A stretch of 64,000 nucleotides of DNA from Aliigemmobacter aestuarii (GCF_004799285.1 NZ_SSND01000001.1:310001-374000); one strand, 5' to 3'. Shown: positions 17,097 to 29,552, numbered from the stretch's first letter. Numbers and translations: made by a program. Notes: generated by a model not told the origin, from the sequence alone.

Positions 17097-17951
17097 ATGC
17101 AGATCGAGTTTCTGGAAACCTTCCTGGACCTTGTGGAAACCCGCAGCTTCAACCGCACGGCCGAGCGGATGGGGCTGACGCAATCCACCGTTTCGGGGCG
17201 CGTCTCGGCACTGGAACAGGCGCTTGGTGGGGTGCGGCTGTTCCGCCGCTCGCGCGCGGGAACCGAGCTGACGACCGAGGGGCTGAAGTTCGAGACCCAC
17301 GCCCGCAACCTGCGCCGCGAATGGACCGAGGCGAGGCGGCGCATGACGCCCACGGGCGAGGCCGCGCTGTCGGTCAAGCTGGGCATCCAGAACGATCTGG
17401 CCGCGCGTCACATCGGCGACTGGGTGGCCGATTTCCGCCGCGCCCTGCCGCAGACCTCGTTCTACATCGAACCGGATTACTCGGCGCAGATGTGCGCCGA
17501 TCTGGTGACGGGCGTACAGGATTTCGCCGTGCTGTTCAGCCCCAAGCCGCACCCCGACCTGCATTTCGCGACCGTGGGCGAGGTGCGCTATCGCATGGTC
17601 TCTTCCGATGCCGACCGGCGAGAGGGGCTGGTGGCGGATCGCTACATCTTTGCCCATTTCTCGCCCGCGTTCGAGGCGGCGCATCGCGCGCAACTGCCCG
17701 AACTGTCGGGCGCCGCGCTGTCGGTCGGGCAAAGCGCTAGCGTCGCAGCACTTCTGGGGGCGATGGGGGGCGCGGGCTATGTGCTTGAGGATACGGCAGC
17801 CGACCTGATCGGCGCCGGGCGGTTCCGGGCGGTTCAGGATGCGCCGGTGCTGTCGCAACCCGTCTATGCCGCGATGCACCTGCGCAATCGCACCGCGCCA
17901 CTGCACCGCCGCCTGACCGCGATCGTAAGCCGCAACCTCGCCCGCCGCTGA
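17097..17951 (+). CDS. LysR-family transcriptional regulator
   Basis: 284 residues. The N-terminal winged helix-turn-helix is clear (FLDLVETRSFNRTAERMGLTQ, then STVSGRVSALEQALG), followed by a substrate-binding-like effector domain from about residue 90. It is transcribed divergently from the flavoprotein/MttB/ALDH genes, the classic arrangement for a LysR regulator of an adjacent catabolic operon. The start at 17097 gives the canonical LysR N-terminus (MQIEFLETF); an earlier in-frame ATG would run through the operator. The inducer is not known; a methylated amine is a reasonable guess from context. Confidence 0.9.
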   Translation: MQIEFLETFLDLVETRSFNRTAERMGLTQSTVSGRVSALEQALGGVRLFRRSRAGTELTTEGLKFETHARNLRREWTEARRRMTPTGEAALSVKLGIQNDLAARHIGDWVADFRRALPQTSFYIEPDYSAQMCADLVTGVQDFAVLFSPKPHPDLHFATVGEVRYRMVSSDADRREGLVADRYIFAHFSPAFEAAHRAQLPELSGAALSVGQSASVAALLGAMGGAGYVLEDTAADLIGAGRFRAVQDAPVLSQPVYAAMHLRNRTAPLHRRLTAIVSRNLARR

Positions 17952-18008
17952 CTTGGCAGCGCCGGGCAATGCGCCTAGGCTCGGCCCGCCCAGACAGGAG
18001 ACGAGCCC

Positions 18009-18662
18009 ATGCACTATGCCCCCGGACGCGAAGCCTGCCCGCTGCCCTTTTCGCCCTTCAAGTCCTGCACCGTGCCGCGACCAATCGGCTGGATCTCGAC
18101 CGTCTCGCGGGGGGGCGTGGCGAACCTTGCCCCCTACAGCCAGTGGCAGAACCTGACCTTCGATCCGCCGATGGTGATGTTCGCCGCCAATCTCTATTCC
18201 GACGGGCGACGCAAGCACACGGTGATCAATGCCGAGGAAACCGGCTGGTTCGTCTGGAACATGGCTACCTACGACCTGCGCGAGGCGGTCAACATCTCGG
18301 CTGCGGAATGGCCCGAGGGGGTGGACGAATTCGTGAAGGCGGGCGTCACGCCCGAAGCCTGCATCGAGGCACCCGGCCCCCGCGTGGCCGAAAGCCCCGC
18401 GCATTTCGAATGCCGCCACCTGTCCACCCACCGCCTGCGCGGCAATTCCCCCCATGGCTGGGTCGAGGTGGTCTACGGCGAGGTCGTCCACATCCATGTG
18501 AAGGACGAGGTGCTGACGGCGGAGGGCAAGCTCGACATCCCCCGGATCCGCCCGCTCGCGCGGCTGGGGTATTACGACTACACTTCGGTCACCGAGGTGT
18601 TCGAAATGCGGGTGCCCGGTGCCTCTGGCGCGGCTCAGGCCGGGCTGGAGGGCAAGGCCTAG
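18009..18662 (+). CDS. Flavin reductase-like FMN-binding protein
   Basis: 217 residues. The N-terminal half has the flavin reductase-like (FMN-binding split barrel) pattern: PRPIGWISTVS, NLAPYSQWQNLTFDPPMVMF and KHTVINAEETGWFVWNMAT. Family members reduce flavin with NAD(P)H or act as flavoenzymes on small substrates. GACAGGAGACGAG precedes the ATG. It lies 57 bp after the lysR gene on the same strand and may be co-transcribed. Role in the catabolic block is possible but unproven. Confidence 0.85.
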   Translation: MHYAPGREACPLPFSPFKSCTVPRPIGWISTVSRGGVANLAPYSQWQNLTFDPPMVMFAANLYSDGRRKHTVINAEETGWFVWNMATYDLREAVNISAAEWPEGVDEFVKAGVTPEACIEAPGPRVAESPAHFECRHLSTHRLRGNSPHGWVEVVYGEVVHIHVKDEVLTAEGKLDIPRIRPLARLGYYDYTSVTEVFEMRVPGASGAAQAGLEGKA

Positions 18663-18837
18663 GCGCAAAGCCGCCCGGCGGCCGGTGCGGGCATTGCCGG
18701 AACAGACGGGGCACACTATCTTGTTGAAGGCGGGTCCGGTCGGGGCAGCGCAAGGCGGGCCGGGACAAAACGCCCGATGGTCATTGGTGCGCCGGAAGGT
18801 CTATGCTAACAACGGTGCAGTTGCAGAAGGCGGGGCA

Positions 18838-19203
18838 ATGTCGTTGGACACAGATCACCGTATGATCCTGACGCAGGACACAACGACCGAAGGGTGCAAC
18901 GCCCTTTCGGCCGACGAGATGATGACGCAGGCGCAATCCGCGGCGAACTTTCTCAAGGCGCTGTCGCACGAAGGCCGCCTGATGATCCTCTGCCACCTGC
19001 AATCGGGCGAGAAATCCGTCACCGAACTGGAACACCTGCTGGAATCCCGTCAGGCCGCTGTCAGCCAGCAACTCGCGCGGCTTCGGATGGAGGGGCTCGT
19101 GGGCTGCCGCCGCGAAGGCAAGGCGATCTACTATTCGATCCAGGACCCGAAGGTCGCCACCGCGATCGGGATGGTCTATGAGATGTTCTGCCGCAAGGCG
19201 TGA
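18838..19203 (+). CDS. ArsR-family regulator, SqrR/BigR-type sulfide sensor candidate
   Basis: 121 residues with a winged-helix ArsR fold (FLKALSHEGRLMILCHL, then SRQAAVSQQLARLRMEGLV and RREGKAIYYS). Three cysteines, Cys20, Cys52 and Cys118, have spacings of 32 and 66 residues. Those equal the spacings of Cys9, Cys41 and Cys107 in Rhodobacter capsulatus SqrR, whose last two cysteines form a sulfur-bridged link when reactive sulfide is present. An extra Cys90 is also present. No sulfide:quinone reductase gene is in the window. The ATG at 18838 follows AGAAGGCGGGG; a terminator lies downstream. Confidence 0.85.
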   Translation: MSLDTDHRMILTQDTTTEGCNALSADEMMTQAQSAANFLKALSHEGRLMILCHLQSGEKSVTELEHLLESRQAAVSQQLARLRMEGLVGCRREGKAIYYSIQDPKVATAIGMVYEMFCRKA

Positions 19204-19255
19204 CCCGGACCCGGCGGGCCGCGTTCTTCCCGAACGCTGCGGGCGAAACGGAAAC

Positions 19256-19277
19256 GGCGCGAGGTGTTCCTCGCGCC
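19256..19277 (+). terminator. Intrinsic terminator after the ArsR gene
   Basis: Stem GGCGCGAGG (19256-19264) / CCTCGCGCC (19269-19277) with a TGTT loop, followed by TTCCTTTATT. It separates the regulator from the convergent RTX gene. Confidence 0.8.
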
Positions 19278-19310
19278 TTCCTTTATTGCCGCACCCGTGC
19301 CAACCTGTTG

Positions 19311-20567
19311 TCAGTTGACAACGAGCACCGGCCAGATCATGTCGTTCAGCAGGCCCGCATCCGCACCGTCCAGCCGGATCGTGCCGCCGTTGCCGAGGTT
19401 GATCACCGCCTGATCCCCGTCCTGGACGAAGAACCGCCCGTTCAGCGCCGCAAAGCCGAACAGGTCCATTCCTTCCACGGTCAGCCAGTCTTCGGCCAGG
19501 TCGAAATCGGTGATCGTGTTGATCGAGACCTTGCGGATATTGCCAAAGGTGAAATCGAACGTATCGGCCCCGTCCCCGCCCGAAAGCAGATGGTCGCCGC
19601 CCTTGTCCATCCGCGCGACCAGCAGGTCATTGCCCGCGCCGCCCGAAAGCGTGCTGTTCTGGACGCTGGAGTAAAGCGTGTCATCGCCCTCTTCGCCGTA
19701 AAGCCGGTCGCCCCCTGCATGGGCATAGATCACGTCAGCCCCGTCGCCGCCGAACAGCCAGTCACTGCCGTTCTTGCCGGCAAGCGTGTCATCGCCGTTG
19801 CCGCCGTAAAGCGTGTCATTTCCGGAATCGCCCACGAGCACGTCATCGCCGTTGGCACCGTCCAGGTTGTTGTTGCCCAGGCCGCCATAGATGACCTCGT
19901 CCTCGCCCAGGCCGATGATCGTATCGTCTCCGGCAAGGCCGTAGGCGCGGAAGATGTCCTCGGCTGTCAGCCCGTCGAAATGCAGGATGTCGCCGGTGAC
20001 ATGGGTAAAGCGCAGGCCGGTGGCGGTGGTCACCAGATAGGCCCCGGAATTGAAGATCGTCGCGGCCGAGGCGCCGTCGATTTCCAGATCATCCTCGAAC
20101 GGGTCGAAATCCGTCAGTTGCAGTTCCGAGACATCGGGATCGGAGGCCAGGGTCAGCCGGAAAAGATCGGCCCCCGCCCCGCCTTCCAGAACGTGGTTGC
20201 CCCCCAGATCGAGCCGGGCCACCAGCGTGTCGTCGCCCGCGCCACCCACCAGCGTGGAACTGCGCCCGCCGCTGTCAAGCAGGTCCGCACCCTCGCCGCC
20301 GAAGATCTGGTTGTTGCCGTTGGTGCCGAACAGCGTGTCGTCGCCATTGCCGCCGATCAGGGTGTCGTCTCCACCGCCGCCGTAGACCTCGTCATTGCCG
20401 TCGCCGCCGTCGAGATAGTCGTCCCCGCCAAGGCCGTTGATGCTGTCATTTCCGCCAAGGCCGAAGACCACATCGACAAGCGCCGATCCGCGCAGGCCGT
20501 TGTCACCGTCATCGCCGGACAGAAGCTGGTCGAAGATGGCGGGATGGGGCGGGGGCGTCAAAGGCAT
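19311..20567 (-). CDS. RTX calcium-binding protein, probable type I secretion substrate
   Basis: 418 residues made almost entirely of glycine/aspartate-rich nonapeptide repeats (GGxGxDxLx) in two long blocks (about 28-100 and 215-310), each followed by a beta-rich segment (LVARLDLGGNHVLEGG..., LVARMDKGGDHLLSGG...). There is no Sec signal peptide; RTX proteins leave by type I secretion using a C-terminal signal, here ending in a hydrophobic tail (WPVLVVN). The two halves look like an internal duplication. No enzymatic domain is recognised. AGGAG precedes the ATG. It is divergent from a second RTX gene; no type I secretion genes are in the window. Confidence 0.85.
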   Translation of the reverse strand: MPLTPPPHPAIFDQLLSGDDGDNGLRGSALVDVVFGLGGNDSINGLGGDDYLDGGDGNDEVYGGGGDDTLIGGNGDDTLFGTNGNNQIFGGEGADLLDSGGRSSTLVGGAGDDTLVARLDLGGNHVLEGGAGADLFRLTLASDPDVSELQLTDFDPFEDDLEIDGASAATIFNSGAYLVTTATGLRFTHVTGDILHFDGLTAEDIFRAYGLAGDDTIIGLGEDEVIYGGLGNNNLDGANGDDVLVGDSGNDTLYGGNGDDTLAGKNGSDWLFGGDGADVIYAHAGGDRLYGEEGDDTLYSSVQNSTLSGGAGNDLLVARMDKGGDHLLSGGDGADTFDFTFGNIRKVSINTITDFDLAEDWLTVEGMDLFGFAALNGRFFVQDGDQAVINLGNGGTIRLDGADAGLLNDMIWPVLVVN

Positions 20568-21018
20568 GGCGTGCTCCTACACAAAAACCTGTCACTGCAC
20601 GCGCCTCGGCTGCGCGGGTTTCACCCGTCGTTGACTCGTGAATATGCCCCCACGCCACAAATTTGCCAGCATTTGTTCATATTCTCCACAGTCGCGCCAC
20701 AATCACGCCGCAATCGAACGGATTGCCCCTGCCCTGCGGCCACCCCTCAACCACAGGGTGCAGAGGGCGCGGATGCCAGCGCGAATCGGCCGCGGCATCA
20801 GGGGGTGGTTGCGGGCCATCGACCCTTGACCCCGCGCGGAACCCGCGCGCGCGGCAAGGAACGGCCCGCCTTCCGCATCGCCTGCGGCCGGGACAGGCCA
20901 TCCGGGGCGCGGACCGGCGTCCGAAGGTCCGTTTCGCGGCAAGGAACGCGGCGACAGGTCAAGTCGGGAAAACCCGACCATTGCCCCTTTCCTGCGACTT
21001 TTCCGCTTTGATCTCAGC

Positions 21019-21072
21019 GCCCTAAACGAAAGTCGTAGGGGCCGTTCCGGCCCATAAGCCCCGGTTTAGGGC
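21019..21072. other. Nested stem-loop structure upstream of the RTX gene
   Basis: Outer stem GCCCTAAAC (21019-21027) pairs with GTTTAGGGC (21064-21072); inside it GGGCCG (21039-21044), TTC, CGGCCC (21048-21053) forms a second stem. It ends 88 bp before the start codon, so it could be a structured leader or a small RNA. Confidence 0.5.
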
Positions 21073-21137
21073 CGCTTCGTCCGGGTTTATTGACCGGCCC
21101 CGAACCCCGCCCCTACCACCGTTTCACGAGTTGATTT

Positions 21138-21149
21138 TTCACATGTGAA
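21138..21149. promoter_or_regulatory. Palindrome next to the RTX ribosome binding site
   Basis: Perfect palindrome TTCACATGTGAA; its last bases run into the GAAGGGAGG ribosome binding site of the gene starting at 21161. A repressor or translational operator is possible. Confidence 0.4.
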
Positions 21150-21160
21150 GGGAGGCGCGC

Positions 21161-23266
21161 GTGCCTGTCAGCATTCCCGGCGAGATCCCCGGAGACACCA
21201 CCACGACGGCAATCATCAATCCGACCGTCAACGACACCTACGAATCGACGCTTGGAACCAATGGCGATGCCGACTGGTGGCGCATCAGCCTGACGGCGGG
21301 GCTGACCTATGACTTCACCCTGACCGGTAACGGCGGGCCGAACAGCCTTGACGACGGGATCCTCGAGATCCTGACCGCCACCGGCACCAGGGTTTCCGGC
21401 AGCGGCGGGGCCTATTACGGGTCGATCCTGGGATCGATCACCTCGGCCACGGGGGGCACCTTTCATGTCCAGGTCCGGGATGGCGCCAATTTCGACAACC
21501 TGGCCGAGGGCGATTACATCATCACCGCGCGCACCGATGACACGGTGGTCAACAACGCCACCACCACCGCGCAGATCACCGGCAGCGGCATCACATCGGG
21601 CGCGCTCGGCCAGTCGCATGACAGCGACTGGTATCGCGTGACCCTGACCGAAGGGCTGAGCTATGGCTTCACCCTGGTCGGCGACGGCAGCGCCAACACG
21701 CTCGACCTCGCAAGCCTCACGATCCGGTCGGCCACCGGCACCCGGCTTGACAGCACGAACGAGGAAGGCACGGCCAGCTGGACCGCGCTGTCCACCGGCA
21801 CCTATTTCATCGATGTCTCGGACCGGATCCTTTACGACTTCCTGGCCGAGGGCAATTTCCGCATCATCGCCGCCATGTCCGACAGCGTGCGCAACGATGC
21901 CGAAACCGGGGCCGGCATGATCGACGGGCAGCGCATCGGCGGGCAGATCGACGTGCATGGCGACGGCGACTGGTACGGGTTCAACGCGGTGGCGGGCCGC
22001 ACCTATACCGTGCGGCTGACCGGCAACGGTGCCGCGAACGATCTGGAATACAAGACGATCCGCATCTTCGACAGTTCGGGCCGCCAGATCGCGTCGGACC
22101 GCGACACCCGGGAAGGCGGCGTCGCGACCGTGACCTTCACCGCCAGCGTCTCGGGGCGCATCTATCTTTCGGCGGAAGGGTCGGATTATGCGCAGTCCAA
22201 CACGCGCGAAACCGGCGGGTTCTTCCTGCAGATCACGTCGGATGCGGTGGTGGTGAACGGCACCGGCGCGAACGAACACCTGACCGGGGTCGAGGTGAAC
22301 AACCGCATCTCGGGACTTGGCGGCAACGACAGCGTCTATGGCGCGAACGGCAACGACCTTGTCATGGGCGGCACCGGCAATGACCTTGTCGATGGCGGGG
22401 AAGGCAATGACACCCTGCGCGGCGAGGCGGGCAACGACACCCTGTCGGGGGGCGCGGGGATCGACACGGCGGACTACAGCGGGTCCGCCCCGGTTCGCGT
22501 GAACCTGTCGGTGACGTCGGCCCAGAACACCGGACAGGGCATCGACCGCATCTTCGGGGTCGAGAACGTGCAGGGCGGCAGCCGAAATGACGCGATCACC
22601 GGAAACGGCGGGGCGAACCTGCTGATCGGCGGCGGCGGCAACGACACGCTGAAAGGCGGCGCGGGAAACGACCGGTTGCAGGGCGATGCCGGCAACGACC
22701 TGATGCTGGGCGGCACCGGCAAGGATTGGGCCGTCTTCACCGGGTCGGCGGCGGTGACGGTGAACCTGGGCCTGACGGGGGCGCAGAATACCGGTTGGGG
22801 ACGCGACACGATCCGCGAGATCGAGAACGTCCTGTCCGGCGCGGGCCGCGATACGCTGACCGGCAGCAGAGCGGCCAATATCCTTGACGGCGGCGCGGGG
22901 AATGACCGGCTGTCGGGTGCGGGCGGCAATGACACGCTGATCGGCGGGACGGGCCGCGACAACCTGCGCGGCGACGGCGGGCGCGACGCGTTGAACGGCG
23001 GGACCGGCAACGATACCCTGACGGGCGGCGCGGGGGCGGACAGGTTCGAATTCAACCGCGGGACGGATGCCGATACCGTCACCGATTTCCGCAACAACAC
23101 CGATACGCTGGCCTTCGGCGGATTCGGGTTCTTCAGCGTGGACCAGGTTCTGGCGCTCGCGAGCCAGAGGAACGGCAACGTGATCTTCGATCTGGGCGGC
23201 GGCGACCGCGTCGTGGTGCTGAACAGCACGATCAACGCGCTGGCCGACGATATCGTCCTGATCTGA
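21161..23266 (+). CDS. RTX protein with three PPC-like beta domains
   Basis: 701 residues. Residues about 10-360 hold three related beta-sandwich modules resembling bacterial pre-peptidase C-terminal (PPC) domains (GDADWWRISLTAGLTYDF, SDWYRVTLTEGLSYGF, GDWYGFNAVAGRTYTV). Residues about 365-640 hold RTX nonapeptide repeats broken by two spacers of the type RVNLSVTSAQNTGQG. The end resembles the C-terminal region of type I secreted proteins (NSTINALADDIVLI). No catalytic domain is visible, which is odd because PPC domains normally accompany proteases. The GTG start has GGGAGG five bases upstream. A hairpin follows the stop. Confidence 0.87.
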   Translation: MPVSIPGEIPGDTTTTAIINPTVNDTYESTLGTNGDADWWRISLTAGLTYDFTLTGNGGPNSLDDGILEILTATGTRVSGSGGAYYGSILGSITSATGGTFHVQVRDGANFDNLAEGDYIITARTDDTVVNNATTTAQITGSGITSGALGQSHDSDWYRVTLTEGLSYGFTLVGDGSANTLDLASLTIRSATGTRLDSTNEEGTASWTALSTGTYFIDVSDRILYDFLAEGNFRIIAAMSDSVRNDAETGAGMIDGQRIGGQIDVHGDGDWYGFNAVAGRTYTVRLTGNGAANDLEYKTIRIFDSSGRQIASDRDTREGGVATVTFTASVSGRIYLSAEGSDYAQSNTRETGGFFLQITSDAVVVNGTGANEHLTGVEVNNRISGLGGNDSVYGANGNDLVMGGTGNDLVDGGEGNDTLRGEAGNDTLSGGAGIDTADYSGSAPVRVNLSVTSAQNTGQGIDRIFGVENVQGGSRNDAITGNGGANLLIGGGGNDTLKGGAGNDRLQGDAGNDLMLGGTGKDWAVFTGSAAVTVNLGLTGAQNTGWGRDTIREIENVLSGAGRDTLTGSRAANILDGGAGNDRLSGAGGNDTLIGGTGRDNLRGDGGRDALNGGTGNDTLTGGAGADRFEFNRGTDADTVTDFRNNTDTLAFGGFGFFSVDQVLALASQRNGNVIFDLGGGDRVVVLNSTINALADDIVLI

Positions 23267-23291
23267 CGGGCCGGACCGCGTGCGCCCGGTG

Positions 23292-23316
23292 GACCGGCCC
23301 CATCGCAGGGCCGGTC
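23292..23316. terminator. Hairpin between convergent RTX and hisI genes
   Basis: Stem GACCGGCCC (23292-23300) / GGGCCGGTC (23308-23316) with a 7-base loop, overlapping the hisI stop. There is no T-tract, so termination activity is uncertain. Confidence 0.5.
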
Positions 23317-23674
23317 AGGCGATCGGGCGCATCAGCTCCACCTCGTCGCCATTCCGGATCGCCGTGTAGAAACAGGACCGCCGGTTGGTGTGGCAGGCCG
23401 GGCCCTCCTGGGTGACGCGCAGAAGCAGGCAGTCGCGGTCGCAATCGACCCGCATCTCGACCAGGCGCTGCACATGGCCCGAGGTTTCGCCCTTGGCCCA
23501 GAAGGCCTGCCGCGACCGCGACCAGTAGGTGACCTGCCCCGTGGAAAGCGTGCGCGCCACCGCGTCCGCGTTCATCCACGCCATCATCAGGACATCGCCC
23601 GTGGCATCGTCCTGCGCGATGGCCGGGATCAGGCCATTCGCGTCATACTTCAGGCTTGCCGGGTCGAAGGTCAT
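23315..23674 (-). CDS. hisI: Phosphoribosyl-AMP cyclohydrolase
   Basis: 119 residues, the usual length for stand-alone HisI. It opens the adenine ring of phosphoribosyl-AMP in histidine synthesis. Motifs include MMAWMN, TYWSRSRQAFWAKGETSGH and the zinc/magnesium-binding VDCDRDCLLL...ACHTNRRSCF with three conserved cysteines. The ATG at 23674 (MTFDPASLKY) is placed well after an AAAGG; earlier in-frame starts sit on that sequence. HisE is not fused, as is usual in alphaproteobacteria. The gene is divergent from the NifU-like gene. Confidence 0.96.
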   Translation of the reverse strand: MTFDPASLKYDANGLIPAIAQDDATGDVLMMAWMNADAVARTLSTGQVTYWSRSRQAFWAKGETSGHVQRLVEMRVDCDRDCLLLRVTQEGPACHTNRRSCFYTAIRNGDEVELMRPIA

Positions 23675-23797
23675 GGGATGCATCCTTTGCAAAGGCGGCG
23701 GGCGGGTCTATCTAAGGGCAAGGCCGCCGCGAAGGAAGCCCCGAAACCGGGGCCCTGTGTTGGGCGGGGCAAGCGCGGAAGGGGCGCGGAACGGGCG

Positions 23798-24262
23798 ATG
23801 TCTGACAGCGATCTGATCAAGCTTTATTCGGGACGCATCCTGGAACTGGCCGCCGACATCCCGCATCTGGGCCGCCTGCCCGCCCCCCAGGGCACGGCGC
23901 GGAAACGCTCGCCCCTCTGCGGGTCCACGGTGACGGTCGATGTGGTGCTGAAGGACGGGCGGATCGCCGAATTCGCGCAGGACGTGAAGGCCTGTGCCCT
24001 GGGGCAGGCTTCGGCCGCGGTGGTGGGCCGCGCGGCGATCGGGCTGAACCGCGCCGAGGTAGAGGCCGCCCGCGACGGATTGCGCGCCATGCTGAAGGAC
24101 GGCGGCCCCGTGCCCGCCCCCCCGTTCGACGGGTTCGAGGTGCTGACGCCCGCGCGGGACTATCGCAATCGCCACGCCTCGATCCTTCTGGCGATCGAGG
24201 CGACGGCCGAGGCGATGGCTGCGGCAGAGGCCGCCACGGCCGCGGGACACGCCGAAAGCTGA
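23798..24262 (+). CDS. NifU/IscU N-terminal-like iron-sulfur scaffold-family protein
   Basis: 154 residues with the NifU-N fold pattern. Cys41 (SPLCGST) and Cys66 (VKACALGQAS) match the first two cluster ligands of IscU, but the Asp after the first (CGD) is Ser here, and where the third cysteine should be there is His126 (YRNRHASILL). So it is a divergent scaffold that may use His or not build clusters in the canonical way. The C-terminal tail is alanine-rich. It is divergent from hisI and followed by the terminator at 24319-24348. Confidence 0.8.
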   Translation: MSDSDLIKLYSGRILELAADIPHLGRLPAPQGTARKRSPLCGSTVTVDVVLKDGRIAEFAQDVKACALGQASAAVVGRAAIGLNRAEVEAARDGLRAMLKDGGPVPAPPFDGFEVLTPARDYRNRHASILLAIEATAEAMAAAEAATAAGHAES

Positions 24263-24318
24263 CCGCGGGACGGCGGATTTCCGGGAATCGGCGCCCGAAA
24301 CGGGCCTGAAAAGAAAAA

Positions 24319-24348
24319 GCCGCCGCTTCCGGGACGGGAAGCGGCGGC
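24319..24348 (-). terminator. Intrinsic terminator for the 40-residue membrane protein gene
   Basis: Stem GCCGCCGCTTCC (24319-24330) / GGAAGCGGCGGC (24337-24348) with loop GGGACG. Read on the minus strand it is followed by TTTTTCTTTTC, a good T-tract, about 137 bp past the small gene's stop. Confidence 0.8.
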
Positions 24349-24485
24349 AAGTGGCGTGTCTGGTGGGCCGAGGACGGGGCGGCGGGACAGTGCCGCCCGT
24401 TCGGGCGTCAGAGGCAGACGCGGCTGGCATCCCTTGGGGACGGATGCCAAGGCCCGAAAGGCAGACCGCAGGCAGAACGGATGGG

Positions 24486-24608
24486 TCAGAGAAGACCCGG
24501 CAAATAGAGCGCAAAGGCCAGAAGCGCGAACAACGACACCACGCCCGCAGCCTCTTCGGCCAGAGTGTCGGGCGACCGGGTGAGGACGGATTTGATTTCC
24601 TTTAACAT
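24486..24608 (-). CDS. Small (40-residue) membrane protein under a LexA box
   Basis: 40 residues: a charged N-terminus (MLKEIKSVLTRSPDTLAEEA) followed by one hydrophobic helix (about residues 21-40) reaching the C-terminus. The minus-strand context AAGGGAGCTGACAACG before the ATG gives a good ribosome binding site. It stands alone: the LexA box 58 bp upstream, a hairpin element that separates it from recG, and a strong terminator downstream. Family not recognised. Size, topology and SOS box recall the small SOS-induced division inhibitors such as Caulobacter SidA, but no sequence similarity is claimed. An upstream in-frame ATG would give 53 residues. Confidence 0.7.
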   Translation of the reverse strand: MLKEIKSVLTRSPDTLAEEAAGVVSLFALLAFALYLPGLL

Positions 24609-24666
24609 CGTTGTCAGCTCCCTTCCTTGTTGCCCGATTGTTCTCATGTCTGGCGCGATTCGTAAA

Positions 24667-24681
24667 GAACTTTTTAAGAAC
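24667..24681 (-). promoter_or_regulatory. LexA (SOS) box, alphaproteobacterial type
   Basis: GAAC-TTTTTAA-GAAC on the + strand, i.e. GTTC-N7-GTTC on the minus strand, a perfect match to the alphaproteobacterial LexA consensus. A third GAAC lies at 24688-24691. It is 58 bp upstream of the small membrane protein start. Confidence 0.75.
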
Positions 24682-24727
24682 ATTTGCGAACAAAGTGGAA
24701 TTCGCGACCTGTGACACAGACGGACGA

Positions 24728-24775
24728 GGGGCTTTGCCCCCCGCACCCCCCAGGATATTTGGGCCAGAATGAAAG
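24728..24775. repeat. Dispersed intergenic hairpin element, copy D
   Basis: Inverted orientation relative to copies A-C: stem GGGGC-TTT-GCCCC (24728-24740), then GCACCCCCCA, GGATATTT (24753-24760) and GGCCAGAATGAAAG, ending two bases before the recG stop. It lies 3' of recG. Confidence 0.7.
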
Positions 24776-24777
24776 GG

Positions 24778-29552
<4,775 letters not shown>

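Larger units (their letters stand above)
20568..21160. other. 593-bp intergenic region between divergent RTX genes
   Basis: No convincing gene is present. It holds a repeated GCGGCAAGGAACG (20851-20863 and 20936-20948), a hairpin GTCGGG-AAAA-CCCGAC (20963-20978), the nested structure at 21019-21072 and a palindrome at 21138-21149. It must contain the promoters of both RTX genes. Short frames within it have no Shine-Dalgarno support. Confidence 0.6.

Noticed and set aside
19307-19322. Inverted repeat GTTGTC-AGTT-GACAAC
   Set aside because: It overlaps the C-terminal codons and stop of the RTX gene; the 19256-19277 hairpin is the better terminator candidate.
20682-20690. DnaA-box-like TTCTCCACA in the RTX intergenic region
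   Set aside because: It is a single copy with one mismatch to TTATCCACA and no AT-rich unwinding element or nearby dnaA/dnaN/parAB genes.
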